NCBI GenBank assembly: GCA_015068525.1
Contig: SVKJ01000001.1
Coordinates: 1 to 64,000, forward strand
DNA: 64,000 nt
Direction: 5' to 3'
Source of the DNA: Oscillospiraceae bacterium
Lineage (GTDB): Bacteria > Bacillota > Clostridia > UMGS1840 > HGM11507
Of this stretch, positions 25,755-34,908 are shown one piece after another. How positions within the stretch are numbered: position 1 is the stretch's first letter; the number at the start of each line of letters is the position of its first letter. The position numbers and the translations under genes were made by a program. A model generated the notes under the pieces. The model did no database searches, was not told the DNA's origin, and was given only the letters and a program-made list of their open reading frames with translations.

Positions 25755-27461
25755 ATGAAAAATATTATAAAAAGAGTAATCTTTCTTACTATTATTCTTT
25801 CCTTTGCTGCGCAGTTTGTTGTCGGTGCGGCAGGGCTTACAATAGTAGTGGAAAGAAAAATTGAAAACGGTCAGCCAACACAATATATTGTTGTAACAGG
25901 TAATTTAAGCGATTACAAGAAAAATGAACCGCTTCTTATAAAAGGTTTTGACAAAACTCTTAGTGAAGACACTATGAATTTAACTGATTATGAACTGTTT
26001 ACCCAGTCAGGAACAGTAAATGATGACGGCTCTGTAAAGATAATTGAGCAGTTTGAAGGTATGGGAAAGGATTATAAGTTTACTGTTACAGGGCAAAAAG
26101 AAGTGCTGGACGGAAGTATGTATGTACCTTCTTTTGACGCAATCAATATTTTAATCGGAAAACTTAATAGTAATGGGATAACACCAAAAGAAGTTGTCGA
26201 TGAAATTATTGCAAATAATAAAGAACTTGCTTTTGATACTTATGTTTTTAACGATATAGTATATCAGAATAAGCAAAAGGTTATAGCCGATATGATTTTA
26301 GAAGTCGGTACTTCCTTTGATGCGGAAAATATCTACGAAACATTTAACCGTTATACTCTTATTAATTCACTTACTTACGGTTCAAGTGCTGACAGTGCAA
26401 AAAAAGCGCTTTCCTACTATGAAGATAAGTATCTTCATCTTAATAATATGTCAGTTGCAACCTTGTTTAACAGTTTTGACGAAACAAAAAAGAACATAGT
26501 ATATAACCTTATGAATAAACAAACCTATCAGGATGTTTCAAAAATAAATGACAGATTTTTTGAATCGGTTATCTTAACAGGTATTAAAGAAGTAACTTCT
26601 TATTTAAATATCTATGATATACTTGATGATTATAAAACTGAAATGGGAATAGAAACACAGGTTTCAGCGCTTAACGATACAATTAAAGACAAAGTTCTTT
26701 TATATATTTTAAACGAAAAAAATAACATAAATACCATTTCTAAGCTTATCGAAAAACTTAATTATGCCATTGCAAATCCAAATAACATTTCACAAGGTCA
26801 GGTAGGATTTTTACCTCCTGTTATCCCTGGCGGAAGCGGCGGAGGCGGCGGAACCGTTGTTTCTGCAGACCCTCCTAAGTATCCTGAAATATCGGGAGAA
26901 ACTTCTATTTCATCAGGACTTAATGACCTTGCTTCCGTTCCATGGGCAAAGGATGCAATAAACTACCTTTACTCTGAAAAAATTGTAAGCGGACAGGCAG
27001 AAGGAGTCTTTGCTCCTATGAATAATATCACAAGATCGGAAATCGTTAAAATGCTTGTTATGGCATTTGGCGAATATGACAGTACGGCAACAACCGCTTT
27101 TTATGACCTTCAGAATCACTGGGCTAACTCTTACGTTGCTTCAGCCTACAATAAAGGTTATGTAGTAGGTAAAAGCGATACTGAATTTGGTGCAAACGAT
27201 TATATAACAAGACAGGATACTGCAGTTATCCTATACAGAATGATGCAGATTAACGATAAAACTCCTGCCATCTTCAATATAACAAAAACTTTTACCGATC
27301 ATAAAGATATATCTGACTATGCGGTAAGAGGCGTTGAGATGCTTTCTGAATACGGAATAATAAACGGATTTTCTGACGGAACTTTCAAACCTCAGAATCT
27401 TCTTACACGTGCCGAAGCAGCAGTTCTTATTAAAAACTTTTTAGATTATGTAAATAAATAA
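25755..27461 (+). CDS. SLH-domain surface protein
   Basis: A 568-residue exported protein. Signal peptide about 1-24. Residues 25-350 are a mostly helical region of unknown fold with repeated short helices. A flexible linker GGSGGGGGT lies at about 356-364. Three S-layer homology repeats follow at about 390-565 (WAKDAINYLYSEKIVSGQ, WANSYVASAYNKGYVVGK, AVRGVEMLSEYGIINGFSDG), each ending in an ITR/LTR motif. SLH repeats bind pyruvylated cell-wall polymer, so this protein should be anchored to the wall and may hold the lyase system at the surface. AGGAGG is eight bases before ATG 25755 and the upstream lyase ends 15 bases earlier: same operon. Confidence 0.88.
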   Translation: MKNIIKRVIFLTIILSFAAQFVVGAAGLTIVVERKIENGQPTQYIVVTGNLSDYKKNEPLLIKGFDKTLSEDTMNLTDYELFTQSGTVNDDGSVKIIEQFEGMGKDYKFTVTGQKEVLDGSMYVPSFDAINILIGKLNSNGITPKEVVDEIIANNKELAFDTYVFNDIVYQNKQKVIADMILEVGTSFDAENIYETFNRYTLINSLTYGSSADSAKKALSYYEDKYLHLNNMSVATLFNSFDETKKNIVYNLMNKQTYQDVSKINDRFFESVILTGIKEVTSYLNIYDILDDYKTEMGIETQVSALNDTIKDKVLLYILNEKNNINTISKLIEKLNYAIANPNNISQGQVGFLPPVIPGGSGGGGGTVVSADPPKYPEISGETSISSGLNDLASVPWAKDAINYLYSEKIVSGQAEGVFAPMNNITRSEIVKMLVMAFGEYDSTATTAFYDLQNHWANSYVASAYNKGYVVGKSDTEFGANDYITRQDTAVILYRMMQINDKTPAIFNITKTFTDHKDISDYAVRGVEMLSEYGIINGFSDGTFKPQNLLTRAEAAVLIKNFLDYVNK

Positions 27462-27475
27462 AGGAGGAGAAAAAA

Positions 27476-30073
27476 ATGAAAAAATTACTATCTTTAATTC
27501 TGGCATTTTCTATGCTTATGTCTTTTTCTCCGCTTACTTATGCATATTCCTATAAAGATATTTCTGACAGTAACTATATAAGCGATATAGAAGAATTATA
27601 TGCTATAGGAATTATGTCGGGAGACGAAAATGGCAATTTCAAGCCTGACGAATGTCTTACAAGAGCAGAGTTTGCTAAAATTATATGTAAAATTGACGGT
27701 ATGGATATGGATATCGGTACAAGTGCTTCTATGGGGTTTTCCGATGTTGACTCTGACCACTGGGCACTTAAATATATTTTCTATGCTTCAGGAAGAAAAT
27801 ATATGCAAGGTTATACAGACGGAACTTTTAAGCCTGACGAATGTATTACAGGAAGTGAAGCACTTAAAGTTTTAGTAAGCCTTGCAGGTTATGATTTTCT
27901 TGCGTTATCAAAAGGCGGATATCCTGACGGATATGAGATAACAGGTTCGGAACTTGGTATTTTAGACGGGCTTCAAATCAGCCTTTCTGACTATATTTAC
28001 CGTGAAGAAATTGCAAGAATGATAAATAACGTTTTAGATGTTCCTTATGCTAAAAATATCAGTATAAGTGACAATTACAAGTACGAAATTGATAATGATA
28101 ACACCCTTTTATCTGAAAAATTAAGAATGAGAAGAGGTAAGGGATTATTTACCGCTACCGATACGGCAAAACTTGGTGTTTCTCCTTTGGCAAGCGAAGG
28201 AAGAGTTATTATAAACGGTGAGGAACTTAAAGTTACAGACGGTTTACAAAAAAATTATTTAGGGTATAATGTAAGTTATCTTTATTCGTTTGACAGAGAA
28301 GATGAAAATGAAAAAACTCTTATCTATGTAAAAGATAACAAAACAAAAGTGCTTGAACTTACTGAAGAGAATGAAATTTCTTTTTCAAATAACACCTTAA
28401 AATATATAGATAACGATAAAGTGGCAGATGTAAGAATTTCTCAGAGTGCCGATTATATTTTAAACGGCGACAATGTTATATACAGTGACAACCTTTTTAG
28501 TAACTTTAAACTTGGTAAGATTAAACTTATAAGTTCAGGTGTTACAAGCGGTTATGATATTGTTATTATAACAAGTTATCAGTCAATAAGAGTCGGTGTT
28601 GTAGATAGCGAAAATATGCTTATAACCGATAAGCATAATCCTCTTACAAGAGTGGATTTTGGCAATAGTTCAAAACAATATATTATAAAAGATTCGGGTA
28701 ACAATAACCTTACTTTTTCCGATATAAAAAGAGATGATATATTGCTTCTTGCCGAAGGCTCTTCAGTAGTTGAATGTTATGTATCAAGTACTAAAGTTAC
28801 AGGAAAAGTAACAGGAATAATTGATGATGACGAATTTTTAATTGGTGATGAAGAATATAAACTTAATTATTTTGCAAAAGGAAATGTAAATATTTCTTTA
28901 AGTAAAGATTATGTACTTTATCTTGACAGCAACGGCAGAGTGGCAGACGCTGAAATGAGTGCGGGAACTGACAATACCATTGCATATATGATAAGAGCAG
29001 TGGAAAGAACACCGTCACCCGATGAAACAAAGGTTTACCTTAAACTTTATACCATTAACGGTAAAATGGAAAATCTTGAACTTAATAAAAACGTTACAGT
29101 AAACGGAACACGTATTTCAGATGTTAACGAACAAAAATTTAAAACTGCAATAAATGCAGGGGAAAGCTATCATCAGATTATAAATTATTCTGTAAATGAT
29201 GAAGGAAAAATCGTTAAACTTAATACTGCACGCACAAAAGAAGAACTTAATAATCTGGGAACAGACGGTTTTTGTGCTAAGTATGAAAGTAAGGAAAGAA
29301 CTTTCGGCGGAAGTGCTAAACAGTTTAATTTTGAAATCTATGTTACAGGTGCAACACCTGTTATGATAATTCCTTTAGATATCGAAAACGCTGAAGAAAA
29401 AGATTTCCAGATTACAACCGCAAGTATATATACGGATGACAAGGAGTATGTGGTTGAGGGATATACCAACAGCGTAAAAGATGTTGTAGCCTCCGTTTTA
29501 ATTTCAAGAGAATCAAAGGCAAATGCTGTCTTTGAAGGTCATGACAATATAGGGGCAGTATATTCTGTTTCAAATGGTGTTACCGAAGATGGCGAAGATA
29601 CCATAAAATTTAAGGTGTATAAGGGTAGATCCGGTGGCGGTATAGAGGCTGAATTTTATACTATTACAGAAGAAGCATTAGGCGATGGCACATATTCACT
29701 TTCGGATATCAAAGTTGGTGACATTATAAAATACAGAACTGACGCTAACGGAAAAATTATAAAATTCGTTACATATTATAAGTATGATAAGGGTATATGG
29801 CACGGTAGTTCAGGCGGAAACTATGCTACTCTTAACAGAGTTTACGAAAGAATAGTAACCGATATTGACGGTCAGTATGTATTCTTGCAGGATACTAAGG
29901 ACAGTTCAATTTTAGAAGCACATCTTCTTTCTGCTCTTACAATTGTAATTGTTAAGAAAACTCCGTCAAATGTAAGTGTGCGCTTAGGCTCTGCAGGTGA
30001 TATTCTTCCTCAGGACAGAGGTATTGTTCAGACTATTTCAAGATCATCTCAGATTCTTGTTATATTCAAATAA
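27476..30073 (+). CDS. SLH-domain protein with long C-terminal extracellular region
   Basis: An 865-residue exported protein. Signal peptide about 1-23 (MKKLLSLILAFSMLMSFSPL, then TYA). SLH repeats occupy about 24-195 (YISDIEELYAIGIMSGDENG, HWALKYIFYASGRKYMQGYT, third one degenerate). The remaining 670 residues are beta-rich, contain no recognised enzyme motif, and read like the extracellular part of an S-layer-type or scaffold protein. SLH repeats are N-terminal here but C-terminal in the previous gene. SD AAGGAGGAG. The 14-base gap to the preceding gene shows co-transcription. Binding to wall polymer is expected from the family; the role of the large C-terminal part is unknown. Confidence 0.82.
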   Translation: MKKLLSLILAFSMLMSFSPLTYAYSYKDISDSNYISDIEELYAIGIMSGDENGNFKPDECLTRAEFAKIICKIDGMDMDIGTSASMGFSDVDSDHWALKYIFYASGRKYMQGYTDGTFKPDECITGSEALKVLVSLAGYDFLALSKGGYPDGYEITGSELGILDGLQISLSDYIYREEIARMINNVLDVPYAKNISISDNYKYEIDNDNTLLSEKLRMRRGKGLFTATDTAKLGVSPLASEGRVIINGEELKVTDGLQKNYLGYNVSYLYSFDREDENEKTLIYVKDNKTKVLELTEENEISFSNNTLKYIDNDKVADVRISQSADYILNGDNVIYSDNLFSNFKLGKIKLISSGVTSGYDIVIITSYQSIRVGVVDSENMLITDKHNPLTRVDFGNSSKQYIIKDSGNNNLTFSDIKRDDILLLAEGSSVVECYVSSTKVTGKVTGIIDDDEFLIGDEEYKLNYFAKGNVNISLSKDYVLYLDSNGRVADAEMSAGTDNTIAYMIRAVERTPSPDETKVYLKLYTINGKMENLELNKNVTVNGTRISDVNEQKFKTAINAGESYHQIINYSVNDEGKIVKLNTARTKEELNNLGTDGFCAKYESKERTFGGSAKQFNFEIYVTGATPVMIIPLDIENAEEKDFQITTASIYTDDKEYVVEGYTNSVKDVVASVLISRESKANAVFEGHDNIGAVYSVSNGVTEDGEDTIKFKVYKGRSGGGIEAEFYTITEEALGDGTYSLSDIKVGDIIKYRTDANGKIIKFVTYYKYDKGIWHGSSGGNYATLNRVYERIVTDIDGQYVFLQDTKDSSILEAHLLSALTIVIVKKTPSNVSVRLGSAGDILPQDRGIVQTISRSSQILVIFK

Positions 30074-30117
30074 TATTAATAAAAAAACAGTGTTACTTAT
30101 AAATCGGAGGGAAAATA

Positions 30118-31689
30118 ATGAACGCCGGATTTCCTTATCCTGATTGCAAAAACGTATATGAAAATGTAATCAAGGAAAATCATATTGTAATAAATTGTAC
30201 AGGCACTCATTTTGAAGAGTATAATCTCTATTGTGCGAATTTAAAAAAAGAAGGATTTACTCTTAAAGAGCAGCGAAAAAACGGTACTCACAGTTACTCA
30301 TCTTATGAAAAAGATAAGCTGTGCGTGTTCCTTAATTATTTTGAAAATATAAAAGAACTAAGCATTGTATTTGAAGAAAACTGCAATTACTTTAATTACT
30401 TAGATGAGTACAAAGGGCAAGTTACCACTCCTTCGGTAACTCAGATAGGGTTAGAGGATTTTGGAATGTCTTATGCGATAAGGCTTACCGATTCCCGCTT
30501 TATAATTATAGACGGAGGATGGGATTTAGAACCGGACGCGGATAAACTTTATAATTATATAAAAGAAAACTCAGAAGATGAAAAGCCTGTTATTGCTGCC
30601 TGGATTATGACACACGAACATATCGATCATTACAGATGTTTTAATGTGTTTATGAGAAAGTATGGCTTGTATGTTACTGTTGAGAAAATGCTTTTTAATT
30701 TTAAAGAACATAAAGATATGCTGGAAGAATATTTTACAGACAGAAAACCTGATATAAAAGGGGAGTATTCGTTTGAAGATTCATCTGAGTCTCATCATAT
30801 CTCGATTATGCTTGATATAGTTGAAGAATTTAAGATAAAAACCTATATTCCGCATACGGGACAATGCTATAAAATAGGAGATGCTGTGTGCGAATTCTTA
30901 TCAACCGTTGATGATATGTATTATTTTACCACTAATACAAATTCACATTCTTTGGTGTTTAAAATGACTCTTGCAGGACAGGAAATTTTGTGGACGGGTG
31001 ATGCATCTTTTTCCGATTCAAAGCTTAGTGCAAAGTATGGAGAAAAACTTAAATCGGATATACTTCAGGTTCCTCATCATGGTTTCGGATGCGGAAAAGA
31101 GGAAGAACAGATTATATGTTATAATTATATAAAACCGAGTGTATGTTTTTTACCTGTATCCGATTATAATGCTTATGTTAAATTTTGTTTATATAAAAAA
31201 GGAACAAGGCATCTTATGTTAAATGCTGATATTGATGAACTTATTACAGGTGATGAAACAAGGACGATAATCCTTCCTTATTATCCTGAAAATTATAAGA
31301 AAAATCAAATTAAAAATAACTTTCTTGATGGATATAAATCATCGGGCAGTACAGTATGGGTTTTTACGGACCTTGATACAAAAAATGCTGAAGATTTTAA
31401 TTTTACATTCCTTAATATGACTGTTTTTGAAAATACTGTATCAGCAGAACTGTACTTTGAAAACGCGAAAGATTTAATTACAAATATTGAAATTAAAATA
31501 CCTGCAAAATCATTTAAGAAAATATGCATAACAGATGCAAATGACGTAAATGTAAATTCGGCGTATTTCAACTGGCATTCTCTTAATATTAAAGGAATAC
31601 CTGAAAATGAAAAGTTCGCAGTCCGATTTATTGCCAATGAACCGATAGTTATATCTCATGATAAGCATAAAGCGGCGTATATAAAATAA
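30118..31689 (+). CDS. Metallo-beta-lactamase-fold hydrolase
   Basis: A 523-residue protein without signal peptide, so cytosolic. The metallo-beta-lactamase core occupies about residues 105-400: IIIDGGWDLEPDADKL, WIMTHEHIDHYRCF (the HxHxDH metal motif), ILWTGDASFSD (third-site Asp) and VPHHGFGCG (final His), an order like ComEC-type and related hydrolases. N- and C-terminal regions (about 1-100 and 405-523) are unassigned. Substrate cannot be inferred; in this family it may be a phosphoester, lactone or ester. Last gene of the 22530 unit, SD CGGAGGG, followed by a strong terminator. Its place in a glycan locus suggests an accessory reaction on imported sugar fragments, but this is speculative. 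Confidence 0.75.
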   Translation: MNAGFPYPDCKNVYENVIKENHIVINCTGTHFEEYNLYCANLKKEGFTLKEQRKNGTHSYSSYEKDKLCVFLNYFENIKELSIVFEENCNYFNYLDEYKGQVTTPSVTQIGLEDFGMSYAIRLTDSRFIIIDGGWDLEPDADKLYNYIKENSEDEKPVIAAWIMTHEHIDHYRCFNVFMRKYGLYVTVEKMLFNFKEHKDMLEEYFTDRKPDIKGEYSFEDSSESHHISIMLDIVEEFKIKTYIPHTGQCYKIGDAVCEFLSTVDDMYYFTTNTNSHSLVFKMTLAGQEILWTGDASFSDSKLSAKYGEKLKSDILQVPHHGFGCGKEEEQIICYNYIKPSVCFLPVSDYNAYVKFCLYKKGTRHLMLNADIDELITGDETRTIILPYYPENYKKNQIKNNFLDGYKSSGSTVWVFTDLDTKNAEDFNFTFLNMTVFENTVSAELYFENAKDLITNIEIKIPAKSFKKICITDANDVNVNSAYFNWHSLNIKGIPENEKFAVRFIANEPIVISHDKHKAAYIK

Positions 31690-31724
31690 GTATCTTACAT
31701 AATTGCGAAAATTCGCAAGGAAGG

Positions 31725-31772
31725 GAGGCAAACATTATTATAACAATGTTAAAAAATGTTTGCCTCTTTATT
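31725..31772 (+). terminator. Rho-independent terminator ending the lyase/SLH operon
   Basis: GAGGCAAACATT (31725-31736) pairs perfectly over 12 bp with AATGTTTGCCTC (31755-31766), then TTTATT. A small TTGCGAA-AA-TTCGCAA hairpin precedes it at 31704-31719. Confidence 0.85.
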
Positions 31773-31793
31773 GTGAATTAACACAACAAGGTT

Positions 31794-31835
31794 CTCCGAA
31801 AAACTCGAACTTTTAGTTCGATAGTTTTTCGTGAG
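31794..31835. repeat. Long hairpin flanked by AGGTTCT direct repeats
   Basis: CGAAAAACT-CGAACT (31797-31811) pairs with AGTTCG-AT-AGTTTTTCG (31815-31831), a 15-bp stem with a 2-base bulge and short loop. AGGTTCT occurs at both outer edges (31789-31795 and 31834-31840). There is no U-tract. It may be a tiny mobile hairpin with a target duplication, or an mRNA structure. No gene is visible in 31690-31949. Confidence 0.45.
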
Positions 31836-31893
31836 GTTCTTATTTTATTAATTTAGCAAAGTTCCGATTACAAAATATCAATAAAAAGTATGT

Positions 31894-31922
31894 TTGACTT
31901 TAAGATGTGCTTGTGGTAAATT
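31894..31922 (+). promoter_or_regulatory. Candidate sigma-A promoter of the GH89 gene
   Basis: TTGACT (31894-31899), 17-base spacer, TAAATT (31917-31922). It lies 28 bases before the TTG start of the GH89 gene. Confidence 0.5.
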
Positions 31923-31949
31923 TGTTTTTAGAAGTAAGGAGTTGTTTTT

Positions 31950-34799
31950 TTGGAAACTATTATTATAAAAAATATTACGGATGAAAGCGGGAAAAAGGTT
32001 GCTCATCTTACCACAAATTACACTATAAGTAAAATTGCACTCACTTTAGAAAGCGGCGATTTTGACAAGGTGGTAGATGCAGATATTCATTATGCGCAAA
32101 ACAGGGTAACCACTGACTTAATCTGGTTTGCCACTGCTTGTGGAAAGGCAAATTCCGTTTTGGAATTTGTGCCCAACAGTCCTGCCTCCGTATCGGATTT
32201 ATATATAACATTATCTGATGAAAATGTTTCAGTAAAAGAGATAGAACTTTATATTGCAAAAGATGTTGATTTATCAAGATGTTATCCCGTATATACCGAT
32301 TACGATTTAGGGAAAAACTATTATCTGGATACGATTACTGTTTTTACAAAGGGAGAAGGGTATAGCGAATATTCCTTATTTACAAGTATAAACGGCAAAG
32401 ATTTTGATTTAGTTGCAAGGAAAACATCTGAAAAAACTTGCCCCGAAGAAGGGGAAACCTACTGTCTTAACGGGAAGGAAGCAAGAATAGTTCGTCTTTT
32501 TACCGAATATAATTCTGCATCTTGCGAAGTGTGTGAAAGCGAAATTAAATATACAGGAAAAGAAAGCGGCAGAGAAATGGTTTTTTCTTCAGAACCATAC
32601 GTGGAAACTTTTGAAGAGAGTATATATAACTGCGAAATAACCGATAATGACACTATTTGCGAAGTATATTCTATTATAGAAAGAAATCTTGGAAGTAAAT
32701 ATACCGAATGGTTTTCTTTTGAAATTGACTCTTTTTATGAATATGATTATTTTGATATCAGTTCAAAAAAAGATAAAATACATATAAAGGCAAATAATGG
32801 TGTTTCGCTCGCAGCGGGGCTTAACTACTATCTTAAATATTTTTTGAAGGTCAATATATCGCAGACGGCAATTCAGAACAAAATGCCCGAAAAACCTGTA
32901 TTTCCCAAAGATAAAATTCATAGAGAAACAAAAGCAAAATATCGTTATGCTTATAATTATTGCACCTTATCTTATTCTATGTCATTCTGGGATGAAAAAA
33001 AGTGGCGAAAAGAACTTGACTGGCTTGCTTTAAACGGAGTCAATCTTGTTTTAGACCTTACTGCACAAGAAGAAGTATGGCGAAGATTTTTAAAAGAAAT
33101 AGGATACAGCCATAACGAAATTAAAAAATTTATTGCAGGACCAGGCTATTATGCCTGGGCATATATGTCAAATCTGTATGGTTTTGGCGGGCCTGTTTAC
33201 GACAATTGGTTTGAAAAACAAACCGAACTTGCAAGGAAAAACCATCTTATTATGCGTAAACTGGGTATGAAACCTATTCTTCAGGGGTATAGCGGTATGG
33301 TTCCTTGCGATATTAAAAAATACGATGAAAATATTTCAGTAATTCCTCAGGGGACATGGTGTTCATTTCAAAGACCTGATATGCTTGAAACCACTTCGCC
33401 CTGTTTTATGGAATATGCAAAAAAATTCTATAAGGCTCAGCGTGAGGTGTATGGTGACGTAAGTAATTTCTTTGCTGCCGACCCGTTTCATGAAGGGGGT
33501 ATAACTCTCGATATGAAACCTTGCGAAATTGCCGAAAATGTGCTTTCTGCTATGATATCAGAAGTTTCCGATGCTGTGTGGGTGGTTCAGTCCTGGCAGA
33601 ATAATCCGACATCGGAACTTTTAAGAGGGATAGAGAAAGTCGGGAAAAACCATGCCGTTATCCTTGATTTGTATGCCGAAAAACAGCCAAATTACAATAA
33701 AGGCTGTGCATCCAATAGTTCTTTCGGATACGAAGAGGAGTTTAATCATACACCGTGGATTTACTGTATGCTTAATAATTTTGGCGGCAGACTTGGACTT
33801 TACGGACATCTTGACAATATAGAACGTGATATTCCGCGCCTTTTTAATAAGTGTAAATCTATTGCAGGCATTGGAATAACGCCTGAGGCGAGTTTTAATA
33901 ATCCTGTACTTTATGAATATCTTTTCGAGGCAGTCTGGGTTGAGAATTGCGATTTTGGTAACAATGTCGGCGATATGAAAAGCTGGATTTATGAGTATTC
34001 TTTAAGAAGATATGCCTCTTATTCTCACAATATAATAAAAGCATGGGAAATACTACTTAGTACGGTGTATAAATCTTCTTTAAATATGTTAGGACAGGGT
34101 GCTCCCGAAAGTATCTTGAATGCCCGACCTGCACTCTCTGTCAATGCGGCTTCTACATGGGGAAATTCTGTAATAAGTTATGATAAGAATGAACTTTCAA
34201 ATGCGCTTTTACTGTTCTTAAAAGAATATGATAATTTAAAAGACACAGAGGGATACAGATATGATGTAATATCTCTTGCACTTCAGGTTTTGTCTAATAA
34301 ACTTCAGGATTTACATAAGCAAATGAGCGAAGCGTTTTTTAATAAAAACTTAAAAGAGTTTTGCCAAAAATCCGATCAGTTTATAAAAATTGCAGAAATT
34401 ACAGATGATACTGCTTCTCAAAGTGAACACTATCTTTTCGGAAAGTGGATAAATGACGCATTAAATCTTTCCAAAGGATGCGATGATTTTACCCGTATGC
34501 GCTACTTAATGAATGCTAAGGCACTTGTCACTACCTGGGGGGCATACAATCAATCGGAAACAGGCGGCCTTCACGATTATTCAAATCGTCAGTGGGGAGG
34601 GCTTACCAAAGATTTTTATATTGCAAGATGGAAAAAGTGGATTGAAGATAGAAAAAAAGAACTCGACGGCAAAAAGGTGGACAAAACAGATTGGTTTAAG
34701 TGGGAATGGGCATGGGTCCGCGAAGATAAAACCTATCCCGATTCTCCCCGTGAATTTAACTTGAAAGATATAGGCATTTATATGGCTGAAAATAAGTAA
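31950..34799 (+). CDS. GH89 alpha-N-acetylglucosaminidase
   Basis: A 949-residue enzyme of the NAGLU family, which removes terminal alpha-linked GlcNAc, in animals from heparan sulfate. Residues about 1-215 are an N-terminal binding-like region. From about 330 the catalytic barrel shows YRYAYNYCTLSYSMSFWD, ELDWLALNGVNLVLDLTAQE and FIAGPGYYAWAYMSN, all hallmark GH89 blocks. The two expected catalytic acids appear as Glu515 (ADPFHEGG) and Glu646 (GITPEASFN). A helical C-terminal domain follows. No signal peptide: it should act on imported oligosaccharides. TTG start with AAGGAG eight bases upstream. With two heparinase-like lyases next door it supports heparin/heparan-type glycan breakdown. Confidence 0.9.
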   Translation: METIIIKNITDESGKKVAHLTTNYTISKIALTLESGDFDKVVDADIHYAQNRVTTDLIWFATACGKANSVLEFVPNSPASVSDLYITLSDENVSVKEIELYIAKDVDLSRCYPVYTDYDLGKNYYLDTITVFTKGEGYSEYSLFTSINGKDFDLVARKTSEKTCPEEGETYCLNGKEARIVRLFTEYNSASCEVCESEIKYTGKESGREMVFSSEPYVETFEESIYNCEITDNDTICEVYSIIERNLGSKYTEWFSFEIDSFYEYDYFDISSKKDKIHIKANNGVSLAAGLNYYLKYFLKVNISQTAIQNKMPEKPVFPKDKIHRETKAKYRYAYNYCTLSYSMSFWDEKKWRKELDWLALNGVNLVLDLTAQEEVWRRFLKEIGYSHNEIKKFIAGPGYYAWAYMSNLYGFGGPVYDNWFEKQTELARKNHLIMRKLGMKPILQGYSGMVPCDIKKYDENISVIPQGTWCSFQRPDMLETTSPCFMEYAKKFYKAQREVYGDVSNFFAADPFHEGGITLDMKPCEIAENVLSAMISEVSDAVWVVQSWQNNPTSELLRGIEKVGKNHAVILDLYAEKQPNYNKGCASNSSFGYEEEFNHTPWIYCMLNNFGGRLGLYGHLDNIERDIPRLFNKCKSIAGIGITPEASFNNPVLYEYLFEAVWVENCDFGNNVGDMKSWIYEYSLRRYASYSHNIIKAWEILLSTVYKSSLNMLGQGAPESILNARPALSVNAASTWGNSVISYDKNELSNALLLFLKEYDNLKDTEGYRYDVISLALQVLSNKLQDLHKQMSEAFFNKNLKEFCQKSDQFIKIAEITDDTASQSEHYLFGKWINDALNLSKGCDDFTRMRYLMNAKALVTTWGAYNQSETGGLHDYSNRQWGGLTKDFYIARWKKWIEDRKKELDGKKVDKTDWFKWEWAWVREDKTYPDSPREFNLKDIGIYMAENK

Positions 34800-34803
34800 A
34801 AAC

Positions 34804-34858
34804 TTGTCTATAAATTTTTCTTCAATGTCTTTTACTTAAATATATAAATAAATATAAT
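34804..34858 (+). promoter_or_regulatory. Shared promoter/activator sequence B upstream of the solute-binding protein
   Basis: The 55-base partner of 12392-12446, with 44 identical positions by eye, the same 49-base distance from TTG to TATAAT and the invariant TGTCTTTTA core. It lies directly after the GH89 stop and 51 bases before the ATG used for the solute-binding lipoprotein gene, so that gene has its own, probably co-regulated, promoter. Confidence 0.5.
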
Positions 34859-34908
34859 GAAATTATAGCAAAAGGTATAATAATTAACTAAAAGAAAGGA
34901 TGAAAAAA

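Noticed and set aside
26812..26870. GGCGGAAGCGGCGGAGGCGGCGG repeat-like run (first 20 bases: GGCGGAAGCGGCGGAGGCGG)
   Set aside because: It is the coding sequence of a Gly-Ser linker in the SLH protein, not a DNA repeat element.
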